A DNA stretch of 64,000 nt, from the NCBI RefSeq assembly GCF_016405855.1, contig NZ_JAEFCA010000004.1, forward strand, positions 406,075 through 470,074. Reading direction: 5' to 3'. The notes below the pieces were generated by a model, which did no database searches, was not told where the DNA came from, and saw only the letters and a program-made list of their open reading frames with translations. Position numbers and translations under genes: made by a program. The stretch comes from Flavobacterium sp. IB48. Lineage in GTDB: Bacteria; Bacteroidota; Bacteroidia; Flavobacteriales; Flavobacteriaceae. Positions 43,316 to 51,228 of the stretch are shown here, one piece after another. Position 1 is the first letter of the stretch. Every line of letters starts with the position of its first letter.

Positions 43316-43912
43316 CTATATTTTTGCCGCTTCTAAATTTATGGTTTCGATTGTTTTTTCATTATTAACTCCTAAACCTTCCTGCTGAAATACCAATTCT
43401 CCTTCTGGATTAAAAACGCTAATAATATTAGAATGCGAAAAATCTATTGGAGAGATTTTTTTATAATTGACAGCCAAAACTGCCGCAAATTCTCTAGTGT
43501 TTTCTTCAGATGAACGAAGAAAAATCCAAGGATCTTGATTCATTTTATTTTCAATTGCAAACGATTTTAATCTTTCAGGCGTATCTGTTTTCGGATCTAT
43601 ACTGACCAAAATCAATTTGACATGCTGTTTTGTTTTTTTCTCTAGTTTAGATTCAATATCGCGCATATCGGCCACTAATCTTGGGCAGGCAGCTTTACAG
43701 CTTGTATAAATCATTACCATTACGAGAACATTTCCTCTTAGCGATTTTAATTCAATATCTTTTCCATTTTGTGTCGTCCATTTTGAAGGAAGATTATAAA
43801 TCGATAAATCGCTTATTTCTTTATTTGTTTCTGTCTTAACCTCTTTTTTATCAGATTCTTTACAGCTGTAAAAAGAAAATAAGAGAAGAAAAGCAATTGC
43901 TATTTTTTTCAT
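43316..43912 (-). CDS. SCO1/SenC family copper chaperone-like lipoprotein
   Basis: A 198-residue periplasm-facing lipoprotein with a lipobox at Cys17. The thioredoxin fold carries the SCO copper/thiol motif TSCKAACPRL (Cys72, Cys76, CxxxC) and a downstream His160 (DFSHSN), the third copper ligand. It should deliver copper to, or reduce, a copper enzyme. Being last of the nirK-nirV-like operon (17 nt gap), it is probably needed to metallate NirK. No membrane helix remains after the signal sequence. Confidence 0.92.
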   Translation of the reverse strand: MKKIAIAFLLLFSFYSCKESDKKEVKTETNKEISDLSIYNLPSKWTTQNGKDIELKSLRGNVLVMVMIYTSCKAACPRLVADMRDIESKLEKKTKQHVKLILVSIDPKTDTPERLKSFAIENKMNQDPWIFLRSSEENTREFAAVLAVNYKKISPIDFSHSNIISVFNPEGELVFQQEGLGVNNEKTIETINLEAAKI

Positions 43913-43929
43913 TGTAAACTAATTTTAAA

Positions 43930-44709
43930 TTAGATTTTTGGTTTTGTTGTGCTAGCACATCTAAACCCAAGATTTCGTGTTGAATATTGCGCTTTTAAGC
44001 TTCCTCTGAATGCGTAACGCATAAAAGCGGCATAATCCATTAAATCAGAAGCATTAACTGATCCGCTTCCGCAGAAAAGATTTTTGTCAGTGCTTTTGTC
44101 TTTTCTAGATTCTCCTGATAAAAAAATGCTGTTGAAATCAGATGTCCATTCCCAAACTAAACCGTGCATGTCGTAAACTCCCCAGTAATTTTTGAAAGTT
44201 TTTCCAATTTCATTTTCATACGTTCTTGATTTCTCGTACCAAGACAAAATGTATTCGTTGAATTCTTTTTTGGTTCTAGCATCTATTTTTTTAGTGTCTG
44301 CCATTGCCACATATTCCCATTCATCCATTGTTGCCAAACGTTTTCCTTGGCACTCGCAGTATTTTTTTGCAGCAAACCAAGAAACGCTTGTTACTGGCGA
44401 TTTAGGTTTTGCATTTCCAAAATCAAAATCATTTGTCCAGTATGAGAGATAACTTTTATCAGCAAAAATTCCTTTAATCTTTGATTTTTGATACGATGGA
44501 TTCTTTTTGACAAATTCTAAAAACTCACTATTTGTTACAGGATAAATGTCTATGTAAAAAGAATTTACCGTTACAGGGTTTTTAGAAACGGCTCCATAAA
44601 GAGGGACAAAAGATCCCTCTTTTATGAAAACCATTCCTTTTTCCTGAGCTTTCATGACACTAACTGCAGAGAAAAAGAGAATTGTAAGTATGAAAAGGGT
44701 TTTTTTCAT
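43930..44709 (-). CDS. nirV: Formylglycine-generating-enzyme (FGE-sulfatase) fold protein, NirV-like
   Basis: A 259-residue exported protein (signal peptide ending near KAQ at residue 21). It has the FGE-sulfatase signature order MVFIKEGSF, FYIDIYPVTNSEF, PVTSVSWFAAKKYCECQGKRLATMDEWEY, MHGLVWEWTSDF and a final RNLGFRCA. NirV proteins of this fold often follow nirK and are thought to help in NirK maturation, though the step is not defined. It lies 16 nt after nirK and 17 nt before the SCO gene. Whether it still generates formylglycine is unknown. Confidence 0.85.
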   Translation of the reverse strand: MKKTLFILTILFFSAVSVMKAQEKGMVFIKEGSFVPLYGAVSKNPVTVNSFYIDIYPVTNSEFLEFVKKNPSYQKSKIKGIFADKSYLSYWTNDFDFGNAKPKSPVTSVSWFAAKKYCECQGKRLATMDEWEYVAMADTKKIDARTKKEFNEYILSWYEKSRTYENEIGKTFKNYWGVYDMHGLVWEWTSDFNSIFLSGESRKDKSTDKNLFCGSGSVNASDLMDYAAFMRYAFRGSLKAQYSTRNLGFRCASTTKPKI

Positions 44710-44725
44710 GCTAGAAGTTTTGCTG

Positions 44726-46171
44726 TTATCTTAAAGCTTTTACCATTTCTGGCGTAACTTCAGTTTTGTTATTCCCCCAACTGTTATAAATGTAGGTTAG
44801 AACATTTGCGATTTCATCGTCAGATAAATTCTGAGCAGGCATTACGTTATTGTATTTTTTACCGTTAACGGTTACTTCTCCAGTTAAACCGTGTAAGATC
44901 GTTTTAATAGCGCGTTTAGAATCGGCATTTAAATAATCTGATTTTGCCAAAGGAGGGAAAGTGCTCGGTATTCCTTGCCCTTCAGATTGGTGACACGCAA
45001 AACAAGTTGTTCCAAAGATTTCTTTACCAATTTTAACTTTCTCTTCGACTGTGCGTTTCGGAACAGTAACTTTTGTTGCTGCCGTTCCAGGCATTTTCTG
45101 TATTGTTCCTCCTTCTGGTAAATAAATACCTTCTTGGATTGTTCCAGAATAAATGTTTTTATCTTCTTTCCCTTCCACTTTCAACATTCCCAACGCACCT
45201 TTATTAAATGCTCTAAAAATAGAGTGGTCAACCAAGATAAAAGTTCCTGGAGTTTCTACTTTAAAATCGACGATAGCAGCTCCACCGGCAGGAATTAAAG
45301 TTGTCTGCACATTTTTATTTACAACACTTCCGCCTTCTATATGCACACTGTCAAAAATTTCTCCAATAACGTGGAAAGAAGAAACTAAGTTTGGTCCTCC
45401 GTTTCCAACAAACAGACGAACAGTTTCTCCAACTTTTGCTGTTAATTCATTTCCATTGGTTAAAGAACCTACTTTTCCGTTAAAAACAACATAATCAGGA
45501 GTTTCTTTTACGGCTTTGTTCATATCAAACGGCTGAAGACCTTTTGCGCCATATTCGCCTTGCGTATAGAAATCACCCTGCATTACGTAGTATTCTTTAT
45601 CAACTGGAGGAAGTCCGCCTTCTGGTTCAACCAAAATCAATCCGTACATACCATTTGCAATGTGCATTCCTACGGGAGCTGTCGCACAATGATACACATA
45701 CAATCCAGGATTTATCACTTTAAAACTAAAAACTTTTTCATGTCCTGGCGCTACAAGAGATGAGGTTGCTCCACCACCTGGTCCAGTTACGGCATGCAAA
45801 TCGATATTGTGAGGTAATTTATTATCAGGATGATTTTTTAAGTGAAATTCAACTTCATCACCAACACGGGTTCTAATAAAACTTCCTGGAACAGAACCTC
45901 CAAATGTCCAATAGGTATATTTTACACCATCAGTCATTGTACCTTCTTGTTCCTTAATTTCCATGTTTAGTTTCAGTTTCATCGCTGTTCTGTTTCCGAC
46001 TGGTTTTGGAACGTGAGGAGGCGATGTAAGTTCAGCATCCATTTCACCTTCAGTCATAATGTTTGCATAATTTTTAGCTTCTTCTTTTTTACAACTTGCT
46101 AAAATTAACAGCATAAATAACGAGCAGATAAGAACGCTTGTTTTAATCCAGGTTTTGTTAGTTCTTTTCAT
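44726..46171 (-). CDS. nirK: Copper-containing nitrite reductase NirK fused to a C-terminal cytochrome c
   Basis: A 481-residue lipoprotein (lipobox Cys27) that reduces nitrite to NO on the periplasmic side. Two cupredoxin domains span about 65-335. Copper ligands and catalytic residues fit His121, Asp124, His126 (PHNIDLHA), His161, Cys162, His170, Met175 (HCATAPVGMHIANGM), His267 and His316. Residues about 375-475 are a class I cytochrome c with CFACH (heme, 390-394) and a Met ligand in NVMPAQN. The fused heme can receive electrons directly. I start at the ATG at 46171, since the upstream in-frame codons add 13 residues before a normal signal peptide. Operator and -7 box overlap at 46208-46237. 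Confidence 0.95.
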   Translation of the reverse strand: MKRTNKTWIKTSVLICSLFMLLILASCKKEEAKNYANIMTEGEMDAELTSPPHVPKPVGNRTAMKLKLNMEIKEQEGTMTDGVKYTYWTFGGSVPGSFIRTRVGDEVEFHLKNHPDNKLPHNIDLHAVTGPGGGATSSLVAPGHEKVFSFKVINPGLYVYHCATAPVGMHIANGMYGLILVEPEGGLPPVDKEYYVMQGDFYTQGEYGAKGLQPFDMNKAVKETPDYVVFNGKVGSLTNGNELTAKVGETVRLFVGNGGPNLVSSFHVIGEIFDSVHIEGGSVVNKNVQTTLIPAGGAAIVDFKVETPGTFILVDHSIFRAFNKGALGMLKVEGKEDKNIYSGTIQEGIYLPEGGTIQKMPGTAATKVTVPKRTVEEKVKIGKEIFGTTCFACHQSEGQGIPSTFPPLAKSDYLNADSKRAIKTILHGLTGEVTVNGKKYNNVMPAQNLSDDEIANVLTYIYNSWGNNKTEVTPEMVKALR

Positions 46172-46207
46172 GATATGTTTAGATTTATTTTGGGTTAAAT
46201 TTCTAAA

Positions 46208-46237
46208 CAAAAATAAAAGACTTATTTGTCCTTTATT
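46208..46237 (-). promoter_or_regulatory. Candidate operator and -7 box of the nirK operon
   Basis: The palindrome arms AATAAAAGAC (46212-46221) and GTCCTTTATT (46228-46237) have a 6-bp spacer; nine of ten arm positions pair. The minus-strand -7 box TATTTTTG (46215-46208) overlaps the palindrome end, so binding would block initiation. The arms match those at rrf2 and norB. The rest of the 256-nt gap to 46427 has only the start region of the next gene. Confidence 0.7.
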
Positions 46238-46427
46238 ATGATATTAATCATGTTTTTACATCATTACAGAGCTAAAGACTTTTTGGGTATTAATTTAATA
46301 TATGTAAAATCTTACTATTTTATGATAGCATAATATTTTTCAATAAAAATAATTGAGGCTCTTCATTTTAAATTAATATTGATTATTTTTGCTCGCTGAT
46401 AAAGTAAAAAAAATTACTACATATATT

Positions 46428-47687
46428 ATGGTAAAAGATTTATTCGAAAGAATTCAGGACAATAAAGGACCTTTAGGAAAATGGGCTTCTCAAGCAGAAG
46501 GTTATTATGTTTTCCCAAAGTTAGAAGGAGAGTTGGGTCCTAGAATGCAATTTCACGGAAAAAATATTTTAAACTGGAGTTTAAATGATTATTTAGGTTT
46601 AGCTAATCATCCAGAAGTTCGTCAGGCAGATACAGATGCAGCAATTCAGTTTGGTGCAGCTTATCCGATGGGAGCTCGTATGATGTCTGGACACACTACG
46701 TATCACGAACAATTAGAAAATGAATTGGCTGAATTCGTAATGAAAGAATCTGCTTATTTATTGAATTTTGGTTACCAAGGAATGGTGTCTATTATTGATG
46801 CTTTGGTTACTAAAAATGATATTATTGTTTATGATGTAGATTCACATGCTTGTATCATTGATGGTGTTCGTTTACACATGGGTAAACGTTTTACATACAA
46901 ACACAATGATTTGGAAAGTATGGAGAAAAACTTGCAGCGTGCTACTAAAATGGCAGAAGAAACAGGCGGAGGTATTTTATTTATTACTGAAGGTGTTTTT
47001 GGAATGCGCGGACAGCAAGGAAAATTAAAAGAAATAGTTGCTTTAAAAGAAAAATACAATTTCAGACTTTTAGTAGATGATGCTCACGGATTTGGTACAT
47101 TAGGTAAAACTGGTGCTGGAGCAGGTGAGGAGCAAGGAGTTCAAGATGAAATCGATGTTTATTTCTCTACTTTTGCAAAATCTATGGCTAATATTGGAGC
47201 TTTCGTAGCGGCAGATAAAACGGTTATCGATTATTTGAAATACAACTTACGTTCTCAAATGTTTGCTAAAGCATTGCCAATGATTCAGACAATTGGTTCT
47301 TTGAAACGTTTAGAATTGTTGCGTAAATCTTCTGCAATTAAAGATAAACTTTGGGAAAACGTAAATGCATTGCAAAACGGTCTTAAAGAAAAAGGATTTA
47401 ATATTGGAGATACAAATACTTGTATTACGCCAGTTTACTTAGAAGGAAGTATTCCTGAGGCAATGGTGATGGTAAACGATTTAAGAGAAAATTATGGTAT
47501 TTTCCTTTCTATCGTGGTTTATCCAGTTATTCCAAAAGGAATTATCTTATTGAGAATGATCCCAACAGCTTCTCACACATTAGAAGATATCGAAGAGACT
47601 TTAACAGCTTTCGAGGCAATTCGTGAGAAATTGACTAACGGAACTTATAAAGAAATTGCTGAACGTACAACTGTTGATGTTTCGTAA
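46428..47687 (+). CDS. Serine palmitoyltransferase / alpha-oxoamine synthase family
   Basis: A 419-residue cytoplasmic PLP enzyme that condenses an amino acid with an acyl-CoA. It has NDYLGLANHPEV near 43, GARMMSGHTTYHEQLE near 77, VDDAHGFGTLG near 215 and the PLP-Lys region STFAKSMANIGAF near 245. It is closest to serine palmitoyltransferase and to the cysteate acyltransferase that starts sulfonolipid synthesis in gliding Bacteroidota; KBL and 8-amino-7-oxononanoate synthase are less likely. A -7 box TATTTTTG at 46384-46391 precedes the ATG, which is preferred over the TTG at 46389. It is divergent from nirK and probably unrelated. Confidence 0.87.
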   Translation: MVKDLFERIQDNKGPLGKWASQAEGYYVFPKLEGELGPRMQFHGKNILNWSLNDYLGLANHPEVRQADTDAAIQFGAAYPMGARMMSGHTTYHEQLENELAEFVMKESAYLLNFGYQGMVSIIDALVTKNDIIVYDVDSHACIIDGVRLHMGKRFTYKHNDLESMEKNLQRATKMAEETGGGILFITEGVFGMRGQQGKLKEIVALKEKYNFRLLVDDAHGFGTLGKTGAGAGEEQGVQDEIDVYFSTFAKSMANIGAFVAADKTVIDYLKYNLRSQMFAKALPMIQTIGSLKRLELLRKSSAIKDKLWENVNALQNGLKEKGFNIGDTNTCITPVYLEGSIPEAMVMVNDLRENYGIFLSIVVYPVIPKGIILLRMIPTASHTLEDIEETLTAFEAIREKLTNGTYKEIAERTTVDVS

Positions 47688-47726
47688 ATTTCACTAAAAA
47701 TAGATTCTCTTAAATGGGAATTATGT

Positions 47727-47761
47727 AAAAAAATCCATTTGTTCTACGAATGGATTTTTTT
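47727..47761 (+). terminator. Terminator after 46428
   Basis: A 15-bp stem with one wobble pair (A-run ATCCATTTG with CGAATGGAT T-run) and a 5-nt loop. Confidence 0.85.
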
Positions 47762-47810
47762 TTATTTGAGGTAACTTTATATCATAATCACAAAATAAAA
47801 ATGAGGAATT

Positions 47811-48299
47811 ATGAAAAAAGTACTAACACTAACAGCAGTACTTGTCTTGTCAATTTTTGCTTCTTGTAAAAAAGAAACAACAAAAACAGAACCGGTACAA
47901 ATTACACCAAGTCCGCCAAAAGAAGCTGAAATTTTAGAACCAGCTGGAGATCAATGCTACGCTTGGAAATCTAACGGAAGCGTAATAGAAATGAGTTTTA
48001 ATGTTAATTCCCATCAGGAAGTAAACGGAAAACTAAGTTATAATTTGGTTGGAAAAGATAAAAACGAAGGAACTTTAATAGGAAATATGAAAGGTGATAC
48101 TTTAGTTGCCGATTATACTTTTAATTCAGAAGGAGTTTCTTCTGTAAGAGAAGTTGTTTTTCTACAAAAAGACGGAACTTTTATTGAAGGATACGGAGAT
48201 GTTGTAGAAGCAAATAATAAAGTTTCTTTTAAAGATAAATCAAAACTAAAATTTGATGCTAAAAATACTTTGGTTAAAGTAGATTGCAAAGTAGAGTAA
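47811..48299 (+). CDS. Lipoprotein of unknown function
   Basis: A 162-residue lipoprotein with a lipobox (SIFASC) at Cys19 and a Thr/Pro linker. The mature domain contains QCYAWKSNGSVIEMSFNVN, a repeated beta-strand pattern, and a second Cys near the C-terminus (KVDCKVE) that could pair with the Cys of QCYAW. I do not recognise a family. It stands alone between two terminators, so it is monocistronic. Envelope location is expected. Confidence 0.68.
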   Translation: MKKVLTLTAVLVLSIFASCKKETTKTEPVQITPSPPKEAEILEPAGDQCYAWKSNGSVIEMSFNVNSHQEVNGKLSYNLVGKDKNEGTLIGNMKGDTLVADYTFNSEGVSSVREVVFLQKDGTFIEGYGDVVEANNKVSFKDKSKLKFDAKNTLVKVDCKVE

Positions 48300-48318
48300 T
48301 GATGTGTTTTATAAATTG

Positions 48319-48352
48319 AAAAATCCATTCGTTTGGGGGCGAATGGATTTTT
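48319..48352. terminator. Terminator after the 47811 lipoprotein gene
   Basis: A 13-bp stem, AAAAATCCATTCG with CGAATGGATTTTT, and an 8-nt loop. It is A/T-flanked on both sides, so it could also end the convergent 48365 gene. Confidence 0.82.
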
Positions 48353-48364
48353 TTATTTTTGAAA

Positions 48365-48586
48365 TTATGATTTATCTGTAGACTTAAGTCTATTTATATA
48401 ATCGCTAGAATTTCCGTTCCAGTAACATTTTGAGCAACGATCATTGTTAAATTCGTGTTTGCAATTTTCATATCCATAAATATAATGCGCACATTCTGGA
48501 CATAGGTTTTTCATGACAGATGAATCTACGTAAAATTCGCTACGACATTCGTCGCAAACTATTATTGAAGATTTATTTAAGTCCAT
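48365..48586 (-). CDS. Small double zinc-ribbon-like protein
   Basis: A 73-residue protein with two pairs of CxxC motifs: Cys11/Cys14 with Cys29/Cys32 (CDEC and CPEC), then Cys42, His44 and Cys51/Cys54 (NCKHEF and CSKC). This is enough for two zinc ribbons. The family is not recognised, and it could be an RNA- or protein-binding module. It runs convergently to the lipoprotein gene and lies 37 nt downstream of the GNAT-like gene on the same strand. Confidence 0.65.
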   Translation of the reverse strand: MDLNKSSIIVCDECRSEFYVDSSVMKNLCPECAHYIYGYENCKHEFNNDRCSKCYWNGNSSDYINRLKSTDKS

Positions 48587-48589
48587 AAT

Positions 48590-48620
48590 AACTGAAAACT
48601 GAGACTGCGACTGAAAACTA
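48590..48620 (-). repeat. CAGTC-type repeat copy, sense to the upstream GNAT-like gene
   Basis: The minus strand reads TAGTTTTCAGTCGCAGTC and then TCAGTTTTCAGTTAT, almost identical to 24607-24637. It starts 3 nt after the stop codon of the gene at 48624. Confidence 0.75.
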
Positions 48621-48623
48621 AAT

Positions 48624-49742
48624 TTAAAGGTTCTTCAAATAAGTCTTTCTCTGACAGTGAATAATTGGGTCAAAGTTTTTCCAAAGTAAATGGATGGCAT
48701 TATTTTCTAATAACTCTGGAGTTCTAATGCAAGTCTGAATTCCTTTGGCAGAAAAAGTCTTGTAATATTCATCAAAAATAATAGCGGTTACACCTTTATT
48801 CTGATATTCAGGATGAACTCCGATGAGGTAAAAAACAACATCTTTACTATGTTTTTTAGCCTTTAGTAATTGCAGAAAACCAAACGGAAATAATTTACCT
48901 CTTATTTTTTGCAACGCTTCTACAAAACTCGGCATTACAATACTAAAAGCTACTAGCTTATCGTCTTTGTCTAAAACGAATTTAATGTATTCTGGATTGA
49001 TAAAGCTAATGTATTTCTTTTTAAAATATTCTTTTTGAACATCTGAAATTGCTACAAATGAAGCCAGTTTTTCGTAAGATTCATTGAACAAATCAAACAT
49101 TTCGTCTACATAAGGCATAATGTCTTTTGTTTTGGTAAACGTAAGAGATTTTAATCCGTAGCGTTTTTTGATTAGTTCTTGAGCTTTTTGAAAAAACTCT
49201 GGTTTTACATTTGAGAAAGGAAATATACTTTCGATAAATTGTTTTTCAATCTGAAATCCTAATTGTTCTAAATGCGTTACATAATAAGCGTGGTTGTACC
49301 ATGTAATCATAGTTCCAATTTGATCATATCCTTCTGTCAGAACTCCTACTTTATCTAAATTAGAGAAGCCCATTGGTCCTTCAGCATGCTCTAAATTATG
49401 TTTTCTTCCTAATTCAAAAACTTTTTCAAGCAATGCTTTTGTAACCTCAATATCATCAATTACATCAAACCATCCAAAACGCACTTTTCTCTTATGCTGA
49501 TTGTTAACTTCAGCCCAATTGATGATAGCAGTAATACGTCCAACAATTTTATTGTCCATATAAGCTAAATAAAAATAAGCTTCAGCATTATCAAATGCTG
49601 GATTTTTGGTTTTATCAAAAGATTCCAATTCGTCTGAAATAATGGGTGGCACCCAATACGGATTGTCCTTGTATAATGAAAAAGGAAATTTGATGTATTC
49701 GGTTAATTCTTTCTTGCTTTTGGCTTCTTTAATTGTAATCAT
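48624..49742 (-). CDS. GNAT-fold protein, YghO-like
   Basis: A 372-residue cytoplasmic protein with a GNAT-like fold. The N-terminal part (LYKDNPYWVPP, then NKIVGRITAIINWAEVNN) and the GPMGFSNLDKVGVLTEGYD segment mark the YghO-type family. The C-terminal part carries a second acyl-CoA-site-like stretch (GVHPEYQNKGV). Substrate and reaction are not known. Some annotations call it a GTP cyclohydrolase, which I find unsupported. Proteins of this type often co-occur with sphingolipid genes, and the SPT-like gene is about 1 kb away. Confidence 0.72.
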   Translation of the reverse strand: MITIKEAKSKKELTEYIKFPFSLYKDNPYWVPPIISDELESFDKTKNPAFDNAEAYFYLAYMDNKIVGRITAIINWAEVNNQHKRKVRFGWFDVIDDIEVTKALLEKVFELGRKHNLEHAEGPMGFSNLDKVGVLTEGYDQIGTMITWYNHAYYVTHLEQLGFQIEKQFIESIFPFSNVKPEFFQKAQELIKKRYGLKSLTFTKTKDIMPYVDEMFDLFNESYEKLASFVAISDVQKEYFKKKYISFINPEYIKFVLDKDDKLVAFSIVMPSFVEALQKIRGKLFPFGFLQLLKAKKHSKDVVFYLIGVHPEYQNKGVTAIIFDEYYKTFSAKGIQTCIRTPELLENNAIHLLWKNFDPIIHCQRKTYLKNL

Positions 49743-49793
49743 TAAGGTGGTATTGAGAGTTTTTAATAAAAAGACTCTGGGTTATTTTACGCT

Positions 49794-50762
49794 TTATTCG
49801 TATTTTGCTTTACGTTTTCTTTCTTTTTCCTGATAATCAACTTTTTTGTCGTTATCAGGATTCTTTTTAGCTCTGTCTGCAGCTTTATTTTCAATTTGTT
49901 TTTCTTTGTACCATCCGTCATAACGCCATGATACACCTACACCTCCATATAAAATAGATGGCGTATTTTTAAAATTAGTACTTATCGACGCATCAACTTG
50001 CATGTTGGAAGAAAGAAGGAAAGCAGCTCCTCCGCGAAGAATTGAATCGCTATAGAAATCGCTTTTATATCCTTGATTTTCAACAAAACCAGACCATCTG
50101 TCGTTAAATCCGTGCGTCAAAGTTAATACATATCCGTAACTTGGATAGTCTGTTCCAATATAATCTGCAATAATATTGGTTACAAAAACCCAAGCGCCGC
50201 CTCCCAATAAATTTTGAGTAATCAACGAAACCTTTGGAGAAATAGCACCATCAGGAGAAAAGTAATAAGGATTATTTGCTCCAACAAAATTAGCACCTGC
50301 GAAAACAGAAACAGCTGGAATTAACTCGCGCCATTGAAAATTACGATTGGCTTTATAGCTGTAAATGTTTACTTCTCTTTTATAATTTTTATAAGGATCA
50401 TAAATAAGGTATTTAGCTCCTAAAACCGTTTGTCTAAAGTTATTTTTTTTGTAGCTAATGTACGGAGTGTCAAAGCTTTCTGTTTGGTATTGTAAGTCAG
50501 CAATAAATTCTAATTGTTCGAGAAAAGCTCCATAACGAATGGTAAGATCTGTGCCGAATCCGCTTGCATCATATCCTAATAAATCGTGTTTTTCTTTAAT
50601 GCCATAAACGCCAAGTTCGGCCTGAATTACAGATTTTCCAACAGCATATGCCGACATGGTTTCTCCTGGGCGATTGGAATTAATAACGTCAGTATATTGC
50701 GCAAAAAACAGTTGTGGAATAAAAAAAAGTACCGGGGCAAGTAAGTTTTTAATTTTGAACAT
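49794..50762 (-). CDS. Outer-membrane beta-barrel, MetA/phenol-degradation-type transporter family
   Basis: A 322-residue exported protein (signal peptide to FFAQ at about 21). The mature start, INSNRPGETMSAYAVGKSVIQAELGVYG, is typical of the MetA-pathway barrel family. The rest has alternating aromatic beta-strands such as LTIRYGAFLEQLEFIADLQYQ and GFVENQGYKSDFYSDSILRGGAAFLLSSN. The last 50 residues are a Lys/Asp/Glu-rich hydrophilic tail, unusual for a barrel that normally ends in a strand with a terminal aromatic. The solute is unknown. The gap to the next gene is 51 nt on this strand. Confidence 0.72.
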   Translation of the reverse strand: MFKIKNLLAPVLFFIPQLFFAQYTDVINSNRPGETMSAYAVGKSVIQAELGVYGIKEKHDLLGYDASGFGTDLTIRYGAFLEQLEFIADLQYQTESFDTPYISYKKNNFRQTVLGAKYLIYDPYKNYKREVNIYSYKANRNFQWRELIPAVSVFAGANFVGANNPYYFSPDGAISPKVSLITQNLLGGGAWVFVTNIIADYIGTDYPSYGYVLTLTHGFNDRWSGFVENQGYKSDFYSDSILRGGAAFLLSSNMQVDASISTNFKNTPSILYGGVGVSWRYDGWYKEKQIENKAADRAKKNPDNDKKVDYQEKERKRKAKYE

Positions 50763-50885
50763 ATAAATTTTTTTGGGTTAAAAAATAATAACGCATTTCA
50801 AATGTACATATTTTATTATTTATTTAAGATTCATATTTTATTTTTAAGAAATGGATTTATTAATTTTGGAAAAAAATATATAGTT

Positions 50886-51179
50886 ATGCAAGAAGCATCA
50901 TTTTCAGGTTTGTTTAAGACCATCATGTGGGTTATAGCTTTTTATTACATTTTTAAATTTTTAGCTAGAATCTTTTTGCCAGTATTGGTTAAAAAGGCAG
51001 TAGAAAATGCTAGTGAAAATTTTCAAAGACAACAACAGCAGTATAATCAAGGCAATACATATCAGAACAATCGCAATACAAATAATAATGATGAAATAAT
51101 CATTAATACTGCTAATGCTAAAAATCCGCGCGAAACCAAAAAAGTGGGAGAGTATGTCGATTACGAAGAAATAGATTAG
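50886..51179 (+). CDS. DUF4834 family protein
   Basis: A 97-residue protein with one N-terminal TM helix (MWVIAFYYIFKFLARIFLPVLV) followed by a Gln/Asn-rich low-complexity segment (residues about 48-68) and a charged tail ending YVDYEEID. This matches DUF4834, a small Bacteroidota-specific family of unknown function. The ATG at 50886 is chosen; the longer frame from 50802 would add a Phe/Ile-rich stretch encoded by AT-rich leader DNA. The YfhO-like gene follows 49 nt downstream. Confidence 0.8.
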   Translation: MQEASFSGLFKTIMWVIAFYYIFKFLARIFLPVLVKKAVENASENFQRQQQQYNQGNTYQNNRNTNNNDEIIINTANAKNPRETKKVGEYVDYEEID

Positions 51180-51228
51180 ATTTGTGTCCTGAAAATTTAG
51201 GATTCATTTTAACCCAAACTAGCCAAAA

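Noticed and set aside
37347..46210. NO cluster as a recently transferred island
   Set aside because: There are no tRNA, integrase, direct repeats or visible change in base composition at its edges, and its genes use the same promoter style as the neighbours.
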